DNA of 11,941 nucleotides from Solirubrobacterales bacterium (GCA_003157595.1 PMKB01000246.1:241-12181), one strand, 5' to 3'; shown: positions 1 through 7,782, numbered from the stretch's first letter. Notes: generated from the letters alone by a model not told the origin. Numbers and translations: made by a program.

Positions 1-1401
1 GTAGGCGAAGTCGATCGGCGTCGAACCGGCGGGTAGCGTCTTCACCTCGCCCTTGGGCGTGAAGACGTAGACCTCGTCCACGAAGAGGTCGCTGCGGAAG
101 GTGCGCATGAACTCGCCGGTGTCGGTGCCTGCCGGGCTGGCGTGCGAATCCACGAGTTGCTTGACCCAGGCCAGCCACTCCTCCTCCTGGATCTTGGCCG
201 AGCGCTGGCGCTTGTAGAGCCAGTGAGCGGCGACTCCGAGCTCCGCCTCCTCATGCATCTCGCGCGTTCTGACCTGAATCTCGAGCGGCCTGCCCTCCGG
301 GCCGATCACGGTCGTGTGCAGCGAGCGGTAGCGATTCGCCTTGGCCATCGCGATGTAGTCCTTGAAGCGTCCGGGCATCGGCTTCCAGAGCGAGTGGATC
401 AGCCCGAGCGCGCCGTAGCAGTCGCGCGTGCCCTCCTCGCCCTTGCGCTCGACGATCACCCGCATCGCCGTCAGGTCGTAGATCTCGTTGAACTCGCGGT
501 CCTTGCGGGTCATCTTCGAGTAGATCGAGTAGAAGTGCTTGGCGCGCCCGGAGATCGCAGCGGTGATGCCGAGCGAATCGAGCTCGCGCTGCAGGATCTC
601 GCCGGCGCTCTGCACGTAGCGTTCCCGGTCGTCGCGCTGCTGCGCGGCGAGCCCCTTGATCTCCTCGTATTTGCGGGGGTGCAGCGTCGCGAACGCGAGA
701 TCCTCGAGCTCCCACTTGAGCGCGTGGATGCCCAGGCGGTGCGCGATCGGCGCGTAGATCTCGAGCGTCTCCTTCGCCTTCTCGATCTGCTTCTGCTTGG
801 GCAGCGCGCCGATCGTGCGCATGTTGTGCAGCCGGTCGGCCAGCTTGATCAGGATGACGCGCACGTCGCTCGCCATCGCGACGATCATCTTGCGGTAGTT
901 CTCCGCCTGGGCCTCATCGCGCGAGGAGAAGGTGATCCCGGTCAGCTTGGTGACGCCGTCGACGAGGTTCGCAACGTCCTCGCCGAAGCGCTCGTGGACC
1001 TCCTCGAGTGAGGCGGTCGTGTCCTCGACGGTGTCGTGTAGCAGCGCCGCGCACAGCGTCTCGGTGTCCAGGCGCATGCTCGCGCAGATCCGCGCGACGC
1101 CGACCGGATGGACGATGAACTCCTCACCTGAACGCCGACGCTGGTCGGCGTGATGGTCGCACGCGAACACGAACGCCGCCGCCACGGCGTCCCGATCGAT
1201 CGGGACCAGCGAGTCCTCGGCGTGCTCCTCGACGATCGCGAAGAGATCGCCCAGCAGGCGCCGCTCGTGCTCCTCGAGGAGCGTGAGGTCGGGCGCTGCG
1301 ACATGGAGCGCCGGCAGGACATCCGGCACGACCGCCGGCGCGGCATCCGCGACATCGGCGACGTCTGGCGCGAGGACCGGGTCGTCCGGCGCGGTCGCCA
1401 C
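1..1401 (-). CDS. rel: Bifunctional (p)ppGpp synthetase/hydrolase Rel, C-terminus cut by window edge
   Basis: Makes (p)ppGpp from ATP and GDP/GTP and also hydrolyses it, the core of the stringent response. 467 residues are visible. After an Ala/Val/Asp/Pro-rich N-terminus of about 40 residues comes the HD hydrolase domain: H98 in HP, HDTVED at 122-127, and D189 within KLADRLHNMRT. The synthetase follows: SGRAKHFYSIYSKM at 284-297, D309 in IYDL, RFKD at 345-348, SLHTTV at 360-365 and LEIQVRT at 373-379. RFKD is the RxKD form of bifunctional Rel, not the ExDD form of synthetase-only RelA. The TGS domain begins at about 438 (DLFVDEVYVFTPKGEVKTLP) and is cut after DFAY. The frame runs open to a stop inside recJ. 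The GTG at 1401-1399 is the first plausible start, with a weak AGCAGG 5 nt before it, 11 nt past the recJ stop. It is therefore probably co-transcribed with recJ. The start is less certain than the identity. Confidence 0.96.
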   Translation of the reverse strand, partial: MATAPDDPVLAPDVADVADAAPAVVPDVLPALHVAAPDLTLLEEHERRLLGDLFAIVEEHAEDSLVPIDRDAVAAAFVFACDHHADQRRRSGEEFIVHPVGVARICASMRLDTETLCAALLHDTVEDTTASLEEVHERFGEDVANLVDGVTKLTGITFSSRDEAQAENYRKMIVAMASDVRVILIKLADRLHNMRTIGALPKQKQIEKAKETLEIYAPIAHRLGIHALKWELEDLAFATLHPRKYEEIKGLAAQQRDDRERYVQSAGEILQRELDSLGITAAISGRAKHFYSIYSKMTRKDREFNEIYDLTAMRVIVERKGEEGTRDCYGALGLIHSLWKPMPGRFKDYIAMAKANRYRSLHTTVIGPEGRPLEIQVRTREMHEEAELGVAAHWLYKRQRSAKIQEEEWLAWVKQLVDSHASPAGTDTGEFMRTFRSDLFVDEVYVFTPKGEVKTLPAGSTPIDFAY

Positions 1402-1412
1402 GGTGGCCTGCT

Positions 1413-3881
1413 TTACGCCGCCGCCTGCCGATCTGTCGTCATTCCGAGGTATCTGAGGCCGTCCTGTCGAGTTCGTTCGTAGTCACGGTAGGCGGACGAC
1501 TGCTCGAGTGTCACGCGCCGCCGCTCGGTCACGGTGACCGCCAAGCGCTCTCGGTCGAGATCGACGAGACCGACCTCCGTGAGGATCGCCAGCAGGCGCC
1601 CTGCACCCTCAGGCGAGGGCGCCGCCTCACGCAGGACCGCCTCGAGCTCCCGCCCGGCGGCCCCGCCCCGGTCGCGAAGCTTCCGGTAACAGGCTGCCAG
1701 CGAGTCGCGGAGACCGTACTCCTGCTCATGTATGTGTGCAGCAAAGCGTAGCTCAGCCGGGCCCCATGCCAGAAACAACCTCTGTGTCCCGCCGGCCGCG
1801 CCGGCAGCCGCACCGGCGCGAAGGTGCGCGGCCCGACTGGTCGGCGGATCCAGTGCGACGAGATGCGGAAAGCCGGCCGCCAACCCGTGCTCGCGCTCGA
1901 GCGCCGCGTGAGATGCCAGCGCGAAGCCTCCGAGGCGCGGGCCGAGGTGCCGAAGGCGCGCCTGCGCATCGGCCGCGAGCACCAGCACGCGTTCGCCGGT
2001 CGCGAGCAACTCGGTGAGCAGGGCGGCGATGCCCCCGCCGCGATGGTCGGACTCGGCGCGTGCGAGCGCCGGGGCGGGCTGCTCGCCCACGCCCAGCGCA
2101 CGGTCGAGCTCGGCCAGCGCGCGGGCGAGCAGGTCCCCTCCCTCGCCGAGCAACTCGATCGGCGGCGGGTCGCATGGGCTTGCCGTGCGCAGCAGCAGCC
2201 GAGGCTGGACGACGCCCTGCCACTCGTCACGCTCGAGTGTGAAGGTGGCGTCGACCGGCGCGCCGAGCTCGACCCCAAGCTTCGGCCCCGATCCAAACCG
2301 CACCGCGCGAGCACGTCCGGCGCCGGAGCTGACCGTGAAGCGCGCGTGATCCTCGCGCCGCTCGCCGCCGAAGCCCACAGGGTCACTGAAGGTCGCGGCC
2401 GGGAGCAGCAGCGAAACCGGCGGGTTGCCTGCGCCGAACGGTGCAAGGCGTGCCAGCTCCTCTGCGAGCCCCAGTCCGATCTCCTCCCCGGAGGCGACCG
2501 CATCGACGCGCTCGCTGACGATCATGTCCGCCGGCCGCAGGACGGACTGGGCATGCGCTACGAAGGCCTCGCGGAAGGCCTCCAGGCACGACGGGTCGAT
2601 CGTCAGCCCGGCCGCGGCGCGGTGGCCGCCGTAGCGCACCAGATGCTCCGCGGCGGCGCCAAGCCCGCCCAGCAGGTCGAAGGCCGCAATCGAGCGTCCC
2701 GAGCCGCTGCCGAGCTCGCCCGCCTGCTCGGGTAGCGCGATCAGCACGACTGGGCGATGGTGGCGCTCGGCCACTCGCGCTGCGACGATTCCGATCACCC
2801 CAGCGTGCCAGCCTTCGGCCGCCAGCACGAACGCAGGGGCGCCTGGATCGTCGGCCGCCAGCGCCTCGGCCTCGAAGCGGATGCGCGTCTCGACCAACCT
2901 ACGCTCGGCGTTGCAGTGATCCAGCTCGCCGGCGAGCTCGCGCGCGCGGGCCACGTCGTCGGTGAGCAGCAGCTCGAGCGCGACGTCGGCGCGGTAGAGG
3001 CGCCCTGCGGCGTTGATCCGCGGCGCCAGCCGGAACGCGAGCGCCCGCTCGTCGAGCGCCAGCGGCGCCACGCGCGCAACGCTCATCAGCGCCCGCAGCC
3101 CCGGCCGGCCGGTGCGAGCGAGCGCGCGCAGGCCGGCGCGCACCAGCCTGCGGTTCTCGCCGCGCAGCGCGACCACATCGGCCATCGTGGCGATCGCGAC
3201 CAGCTCAAGGTCTGACTCGCGCTCGCCGCCGGCCAAGCCGGCCCGCTCGCGCAGGGCCTGTGCGAGCTTCGCCGCCACGGCCGTCGCACACAGCTCCGGG
3301 CACGGGTAGCCGCACAGTGCCGGATGGACGTAGGGTGCATCGGGCAGCACGCCGTCGGCGCGCGGGCTGTGATGATCGGTGACGAGCACGTCCATCCCGC
3401 CGTCGCGCGCCGCAGCCACCTCCGCAACCGCGGTGATCGCGCAGTCGGCGGTGATCAGGAGCCCCGTGCCGCGCGCGATCAGCCGCTCGACGGTCGCGCC
3501 GGCGAGCCCGTAGCCCTCGGCCTGGCGGTCCGGCAGATGCCAGTCCACCTCGGCGCCCAGCTCGCGCAGCACTGCGACCAGGATCGCCGTGGAGCAGACG
3601 CCGTCACAGTCGTAGTCGCCGTGAACCGTGATCGTCGAGCCGCGCTCGAGGTGCCCGAACACCAGCTCGACCGCGGCGCCGATCCCCCTGAAGGCATCGG
3701 GCCGATGGGCTTCGGAGCCGGCGAGGAAGGCCTCCGCGGCAACGGGTTCGCCGAGACCGCGCCGCGCCAGCACCTGTGCGAGTACGCGGCTGCATCCGAG
3801 CGCACGCTCGAGCGTCTCGAGCGTGTCGAGCGCAACTGTGGGGATCTCGAGTCGGATCGCGGAATCGAGCAACTTGGCCAT
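1413..3881 (-). CDS. recJ: Single-stranded-DNA 5'-3' exonuclease RecJ with long C-terminal region
   Basis: RecJ degrades single-stranded DNA 5' to 3' in recombination and mismatch/base-excision repair. The protein has 822 residues from the ATG at 3881. DHH-domain motifs are complete: HGDYDCDG at 87-94, D146 in ITADCAI, VTDHH at 167-171, D235 in ATMADVVAL, and APRINAAGR at 286-294. The DHHA1 domain follows, with GWHAGVIGIVAARV at 357-370 and GGHRAAAG at 418-425. The OB-fold region spans about 455-565 and carries PFGAGNP at 481-487. Residues from about 570 to 822 go beyond the compact RecJ core. They end in a helical segment (EVGLVDLDRERLAVTV, then TLEQSSAYRDYERT) that resembles the C-terminal domain of long RecJ proteins such as those of Firmicutes. 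An upstream in-frame TTG at 3926 would add 15 residues, but I prefer the ATG because a TAGGCT hexamer lies 8 nt before it. It ends in TAA, 11 nt before rel. Confidence 0.96.
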   Translation of the reverse strand: MAKLLDSAIRLEIPTVALDTLETLERALGCSRVLAQVLARRGLGEPVAAEAFLAGSEAHRPDAFRGIGAAVELVFGHLERGSTITVHGDYDCDGVCSTAILVAVLRELGAEVDWHLPDRQAEGYGLAGATVERLIARGTGLLITADCAITAVAEVAAARDGGMDVLVTDHHSPRADGVLPDAPYVHPALCGYPCPELCATAVAAKLAQALRERAGLAGGERESDLELVAIATMADVVALRGENRRLVRAGLRALARTGRPGLRALMSVARVAPLALDERALAFRLAPRINAAGRLYRADVALELLLTDDVARARELAGELDHCNAERRLVETRIRFEAEALAADDPGAPAFVLAAEGWHAGVIGIVAARVAERHHRPVVLIALPEQAGELGSGSGRSIAAFDLLGGLGAAAEHLVRYGGHRAAAGLTIDPSCLEAFREAFVAHAQSVLRPADMIVSERVDAVASGEEIGLGLAEELARLAPFGAGNPPVSLLLPAATFSDPVGFGGERREDHARFTVSSGAGRARAVRFGSGPKLGVELGAPVDATFTLERDEWQGVVQPRLLLRTASPCDPPPIELLGEGGDLLARALAELDRALGVGEQPAPALARAESDHRGGGIAALLTELLATGERVLVLAADAQARLRHLGPRLGGFALASHAALEREHGLAAGFPHLVALDPPTSRAAHLRAGAAAGAAGGTQRLFLAWGPAELRFAAHIHEQEYGLRDSLAACYRKLRDRGGAAGRELEAVLREAAPSPEGAGRLLAILTEVGLVDLDRERLAVTVTERRRVTLEQSSAYRDYERTRQDGLRYLGMTTDRQAAA

Positions 3882-3889
3882 CGGGCACG

Positions 3890-3895
3890 AGCCTA
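3890..3895 (-). promoter_or_regulatory. Candidate -10 hexamer TAGGCT for a leaderless recJ(-rel) transcript
   Basis: On the minus strand TAGGCT is followed by eight bases (CGTGCCCG) and then the recJ ATG. A TANNNT hexamer at this distance would place the transcription start at or next to the A of ATG, and there is no Shine-Dalgarno sequence in between. No convincing -35 element is visible. Similar hexamers precede three other genes in the window. Confidence 0.45.
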
Positions 3896-3979
3896 CGCGC
3901 CGGTTGCGACAGAACGCGCCGAGCAAGCCTGGAGGGGTCAGCGCCCCGCTCGAGCCGAGACGCCGCGCGGCCTGCTCGA

Positions 3980-3994
3980 GCGGCGATACGCCGC
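3980..3994 (-). other. Perfect hairpin just after the membrane-protein gene stop
   Basis: Six-base perfect arms (3980-3985 and 3989-3994) flank a 3-base loop, starting one base after the TAG stop on the minus strand. There is no T run after it, so it is not a canonical intrinsic terminator. It may slow transcription or protect a 3' end, separating the secDF transcript from recJ. In such GC-rich DNA a 6-bp hairpin may also be chance. Confidence 0.35.
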
Positions 3995-3995
3995 G

Positions 3996-4301
3996 CTACC
4001 CGCCGAACGGACCGCCGGCGAGCCGTTCGGAGCTGCGCTCGCGCGCAGCGCCGACCGCGTAGATCAGAGCCATGCCGGCCAGTGCGCCCGGGATTGCGTA
4101 GAGCACGGTCCCCAGGTGGGTCGCGTGGCGTCCGGGAATCGCAACGCCGTGCAGGGCGAGGCTGATAACGATGCCCGCGACGATCGCCCCTGCGATCGAC
4201 GCCAGGAATGCGCCGACGATCCCGCCCCAGAAGCGATCGGGCAGCCAGATCGTGAAGTGCCACAGGGCGAGACCCATGATGACCCAAGCGAGCATTCCCA
4301 T
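3996..4301 (-). CDS. Small three-helix membrane protein, function unknown (weakly GlsB/YeaQ-like)
   Basis: The predicted protein has 101 residues and three hydrophobic segments, at about 2-20, 26-51 and 63-85. The last is followed by an Arg/Glu-rich then Gly-rich tail (about 86-101). The second segment is rich in Gly and Ala (GGIVGAFLASIAGAIVAG), which recalls the small GlsB/YeaQ/YmgE transglycosylase-associated membrane proteins. The likeness is weak, so I assign no function. Its ATG overlaps the secDF stop by one base (TGATG), and a strong ribosome-binding site lies 8 nt before it, so co-translation with secDF is very likely. It ends in TAG, 114 nt before the recJ ATG. A role at the membrane together with the Sec machinery would be guesswork from position only. 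Confidence 0.8.
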   Translation of the reverse strand: MGMLAWVIMGLALWHFTIWLPDRFWGGIVGAFLASIAGAIVAGIVISLALHGVAIPGRHATHLGTVLYAIPGALAGMALIYAVGAARERSSERLAGGPFGG

Positions 4302-7297
4302 CAGCGTGGCCTCCCCCGCCGGCGGTTGCGTGATTTCGCTGCGCCCCGCCGGCGCGCCGCGTCATCGGGTGGCATCACAACATCCTCCGGCCTGGCGTCG
4401 GCGGTCGGGTCGCGCTGGGGCTCGGGCCTCGGCTCGGACGGAGCCTGGACCGCCGGACGCTTCGCCGGCTCAGCGTGCAGGTCGCGCACGAGCTCGCGGA
4501 ACTCGCCGGTCTTGACCTCGGGGCGCGGCGGCTCGGTCAGGCGCCGGCGCGGGCGCTTGCCGGTTGCGTCGGTGGCGACCTCGCGCGCCGCGGCGCCGAC
4601 GGTTGCATACGCCGGCACGAGGCCGCCGTGATCGGCCGCGATCCGCGCGCGCCGACGGCGGTAGACCGGTTCGCGCTCCTTCCAGTGCGTCAGCACCGGC
4701 GAGGCGATGAAGATCGACGAGTAGGCGCCCGAGGCGACGCCGACCAGCAGCGCGAACGCGAAGTCCTTCAACGTCGAGCCGCCGAAGAACAGCAGCGCGA
4801 GGATCGGCAGCAGCGTGCACAGACTCGTCGCCAGCGATCGCGTGAGCACCTCCGACATCGAGCGGTTGACGATCTGCGAGAAGGCAGCGTTCTGCATCTT
4901 CGCGACGTTCTCGCGCACGCGGTCGAACACGATGATCGTGTCGTACATCGAGTAGCCCAGGATCGTCAAAAGGGCCGCCACCGTGTCGGCCGTCACCTGC
5001 CTCCCGGTGAGCGCATACACGCCGGCCGTGATCAACAGGTCGTGCATCAGCGCGATCATCACCGGCACCGCGTACTTCCACTGGAAGCGCAGCGCGATGT
5101 AGGCCGCGATCGCCAGCAGCGCGGCGACGATCGCGACCGCCGCGCTGTCGGCGACCGTCTTGCCGAAGCTCGGTCCGACAGAGTTGTAGCTCTTGGACAC
5201 CAGTCCGTAACGCTGGGCGAGCAGGCCGAGCACCGAACGCGGCTGCCCGAGGCCGCCGATCTGTTGCACGTTCAGCGTCTTGGTCGCAATCTGGAAGTCG
5301 TAGGTGCGCTTCTTGGACTTGGCGGGGCTGGAGACCTGCTGCACCACCGGCTGGCCGATCGAGGCGCCCGAGCTCTTCAGATGCAGCGACTCGATCGTCT
5401 TGGTCACCTCGCTCACGCTCGCCGGGTGCGCGAGGCTCGCCTGGATCTGGGTGCCGGAGACGAAGTCGATGCCGAAGTTGACGCCACGCGCGCCGATCGC
5501 GACCGCGCCGACCAGCAGGATCGTCCCCGACAGGCTGAAGAACCAGCGCGAGCGGCCCATGAAGTCGAACGTCCAATGCCGGCGGCGCTTGGTGACGCCG
5601 AGCGCGCTCGGCGCCCGGATGAAGCGCGTGCGCCCCAGCGTGCCGAGGATCGCCCGCGTGGCCGCGACGGCGGTGAACAGCGAGACGAGCACGCCCATGC
5701 CGAGCGTCAGCGCGAATCCCTGCACGTCCGACTGCGAGAGGATGAAGAGGATGAACGCGGCCATGAAGGTGACGACGTTCGCGTCGACGATCGCGCTGAA
5801 GCCGCGCCGGTAGCCGGCGGTGATCGCGTTCAGCGGCGAGCGCCCGGCGCGGGACTCCTCCTTGACACGTTCGAAGATGACCACGTTCGCATCCGCGGCG
5901 ACGCCGATCGTGAGGATCAGGCCCGCGATGCCCGGCAGCGTGAGCGTGACCGGGACGAGCTTGATCAGCGCATACAGATAGAGCGCGTAGATCGCCAGCG
6001 CGCTGACCGCGATCACGCCGAGCACGCGGTAGAAGAGCAGCAGGAACAGCGCGACCAGCGCCAGGCCGACCAGACCGGCGGTGAGTCCCTGGTTGAGCGC
6101 CTGGTGACCGAGCGTCGGCGTGATCAGCTCGGAGGAGATCTCCTCGAGCTTGACCGGCAGCGCTCCGCTGGCCATCACGTTCGCGAGCGTCGTCGCGGTC
6201 GAATAGGTGAAGCTGCCGGTGATCTCCGAGCCGTTGGACGCGTCGATTCCGTAGCGATACTGCCGGAAGTCGATCGACGGGGTGGTCACCAGCGCGCCGT
6301 CCAGCGTGACCGAGAAGTGCTGCAGATTCGGGTTCGCGACCGAGGTGGAGTTGTTGTAGCCGCGGTTCGCGAGTGCCGCCGTCACCTTCGTGAACTCGCT
6401 CGCCCCGGCGCCCTTGAAGCCGAAGCTGACGGCGATTCCCTGCGTCGGGTCGGTCGTCACCTGGGGATTGGAGACCTCCTTGCCCGTGAGCAGCACGTCG
6501 TCGCGCAACACGTAGAAGTCGTTGGGCACGAGCACCTCGGGCGCGCTCGTGGCCTGGACGACGACCGTGCCCGGCGCGACCGCCACCAGCTTCGCGCCCG
6601 CCGGGAGCTTGACGTGCTTCTGCGCAAGGTCGGCGCGCAGCAGCGCCTTCGTCGGCTCCGGTCCGTTCGGCGCGTAGACGGTCTGCCTCTTGGCGTCGAC
6701 GTAGTAGTAGACCGGAACCGGCTCGGATTCCGTCGCGAAACAGCTCGTCCCCTTCGAGACATGTGCTGAGCACACGGGAATCGCGGGCTCCTTGGACGCC
6801 CGGATCACCGCTGCGTACCAGGTGATCCCGCATGCAGGACCGCCTGGGTTCTGCGTGGTGCCGTCGCAGGTCACGCTCGAGTTGTTGGGCCCGGCGATCT
6901 TGCCGCTCGGCCCGATGACGCTGTTCTCCCAGTCGTAGAAATACAGCTGGCCGGTCACCCCGACCACCTTCGCGGCCTGTGTCGGGTTCTGGACGTTCGG
7001 CAGATCGACGGTGATCTCGTTCTTGCCGTAGGGCCGGATGTCCACGCCGCTGACGCCGAGCGTGTCGCTGCGCGAGCGCATGATGTTGATCGTGTCGGTG
7101 AGGACCGTCGAGTCGACCGGCGTCCCGTTTGTGTTGTGAGCCAGATAGATCAGCTCGGTGCCGCCCTGCAGGTCCAGCCCGAGATGGGTCTTCGACGCCT
7201 TGACGACGCCGGGGATGCCAACGACGATCAGCAGCGACACCAGCACCAGCGCCGTCACGACGGCGAGCACGAAGGCGTGGCGGAAGCGTTCGCTCAT
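4301..7297 (-). CDS. secDF: Protein-export membrane protein SecDF (SecD and SecF fused)
   Basis: SecDF uses the proton gradient to help pull proteins through SecYEG from the outer face of the membrane. The chain is 998 residues. TM1 is at about 8-30, with GLDLQGG at 40-46 and the large extracytoplasmic P1 region to about 395. The SecD TM block carries TLPGIAGLILTIGVAADANV (452-471), with D469 likely the proton-path Asp. The SecF half starts at about 578 (DFMGRSRW), with GIDFVSGT at 609-616, SVGPSFGKT at 706-714, GYSMYDTIIVFDRVREN at 781-797 (D786) and R820. About 12 TM segments are expected. Unusual points are four cysteines in P1 (C144, C156, C176, C186) and a basic, Pro/Arg-rich C-terminal tail of about 125 residues. 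Most Actinobacteria have separate secD and secF. It starts 18 nt after the PAS gene, without a clear Shine-Dalgarno sequence. Confidence 0.96.
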   Translation of the reverse strand: MSERFRHAFVLAVVTALVLVSLLIVVGIPGVVKASKTHLGLDLQGGTELIYLAHNTNGTPVDSTVLTDTINIMRSRSDTLGVSGVDIRPYGKNEITVDLPNVQNPTQAAKVVGVTGQLYFYDWENSVIGPSGKIAGPNNSSVTCDGTTQNPGGPACGITWYAAVIRASKEPAIPVCSAHVSKGTSCFATESEPVPVYYYVDAKRQTVYAPNGPEPTKALLRADLAQKHVKLPAGAKLVAVAPGTVVVQATSAPEVLVPNDFYVLRDDVLLTGKEVSNPQVTTDPTQGIAVSFGFKGAGASEFTKVTAALANRGYNNSTSVANPNLQHFSVTLDGALVTTPSIDFRQYRYGIDASNGSEITGSFTYSTATTLANVMASGALPVKLEEISSELITPTLGHQALNQGLTAGLVGLALVALFLLLFYRVLGVIAVSALAIYALYLYALIKLVPVTLTLPGIAGLILTIGVAADANVVIFERVKEESRAGRSPLNAITAGYRRGFSAIVDANVVTFMAAFILFILSQSDVQGFALTLGMGVLVSLFTAVAATRAILGTLGRTRFIRAPSALGVTKRRRHWTFDFMGRSRWFFSLSGTILLVGAVAIGARGVNFGIDFVSGTQIQASLAHPASVSEVTKTIESLHLKSSGASIGQPVVQQVSSPAKSKKRTYDFQIATKTLNVQQIGGLGQPRSVLGLLAQRYGLVSKSYNSVGPSFGKTVADSAAVAIVAALLAIAAYIALRFQWKYAVPVMIALMHDLLITAGVYALTGRQVTADTVAALLTILGYSMYDTIIVFDRVRENVAKMQNAAFSQIVNRSMSEVLTRSLATSLCTLLPILALLFFGGSTLKDFAFALLVGVASGAYSSIFIASPVLTHWKEREPVYRRRRARIAADHGGLVPAYATVGAAAREVATDATGKRPRRRLTEPPRPEVKTGEFRELVRDLHAEPAKRPAVQAPSEPRPEPQRDPTADARPEDVVMPPDDAARRRGAAKSRNRRRGRPR
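4310..4317 (-). promoter_or_regulatory. Strong ribosome-binding site (GGGGGAGG) inside the secDF 3' end
   Basis: On the minus strand GGGGGAGG lies 8 nt before the ATG of the small membrane-protein gene, within the last codons of secDF. It is one of the best Shine-Dalgarno sequences in the window and supports both the reality and the start of this small gene. Confidence 0.6.
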
Positions 7298-7315
7298 CGC
7301 AGCATCATCGACCGC

Positions 7316-7765
7316 TCAGCGGGACGGCGTGAGCACGAGCAGCAGCCCGCCGTCGTCGTCGTACGCCGGGAACAGATCGGCAGTCGCGTTCGCGGAGAGA
7401 TCGGAGTCGGTGCGCAGCGTCGCCGGCTTGCCGAGCGCGCGCACACCCCACTCGAGCACCGTGCTGACGTGGTCCACGCCGTTTTCGAAGCTGAGGCCGA
7501 GCGCCTGCGTGAGCGACTGGCCGACGACCTCCTCCTCCTCATAGCCGGTCAGCTCGAAGGAGCCGCGGCCGCAGCCGATCACCCGGCCCTCGCGGTCGGC
7601 GACGAAGAAGGCGGCATCGGGTGCCGGGTAGTAGTCGTCCAGCAGCTCGAAGAGGAACGAGAAGCCGCAGTTCGCGCAGCCCCGGTCCTCACGACGAAAC
7701 GCCTCGTAGCGGTCGGAGGCGAGCGAGCGCTCGCCGCAGTTGGGACAGATGAACGGGTGCGCCAT
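7316..7765 (-). CDS. Small zinc-ribbon plus PAS-like domain protein, function unknown
   Basis: The predicted protein has 149 residues and is probably cytoplasmic. The N-terminus has two Cys-x2-Cys pairs (C8/C11 and C30/C33) that could bind zinc as a ribbon. A PAS-like region follows from about 40 to 147: DAAFFVADREGRVIGCGRGS at 50-69, then FELTGYEEEEVVGQSL at 70-85, and a final strand GLLLVLTPS. The D-x-x-G and LTGY-xx-E-x-xG pattern is what suggests PAS. There is no output domain (kinase, HTH, GGDEF), so it may sense a ligand or redox state and act through a partner. The frame is open further upstream, into ruvB, but the ATG at 7765 is preferred because Arg/Ser-rich shadow-like sequence precedes it and a TAGGCT hexamer lies 11 nt upstream. 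It sits between ruvB and secDF, where yajC is usual. I do not recognise a named family. Confidence 0.8.
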   Translation of the reverse strand: MAHPFICPNCGERSLASDRYEAFRREDRGCANCGFSFLFELLDDYYPAPDAAFFVADREGRVIGCGRGSFELTGYEEEEVVGQSLTQALGLSFENGVDHVSTVLEWGVRALGKPATLRTDSDLSANATADLFPAYDDDGGLLLVLTPSR

Positions 7766-7776
7766 CGACGTTGGAC

Positions 7777-7782
7777 AGCCTA
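7777..7782 (-). promoter_or_regulatory. Candidate -10 hexamer TAGGCT before the zinc-ribbon/PAS gene
   Basis: On the minus strand TAGGCT is followed by 11 bases and then the ATG at 7765. This would give a leaderless or very short-leader transcript. It lies at the end of the 160-bp gap after ruvB, and no Shine-Dalgarno sequence is seen. This suggests that PAS-secDF-membrane protein can be transcribed independently of ruvCAB. Confidence 0.4.

Noticed and set aside
3324..4631. A 435-residue plus-strand frame across recJ, the membrane-protein gene and secDF
   Set aside because: It crosses three well-supported genes on the other strand and has the biased composition of a shadow frame.
4475..6769. 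A 764-residue open frame on the plus strand opposite secDF
   Set aside because: It is Arg/Asp/Glu-rich with no recognisable domain and lies wholly antisense to a clear SecDF gene. Long antisense frames are expected in high-GC DNA.
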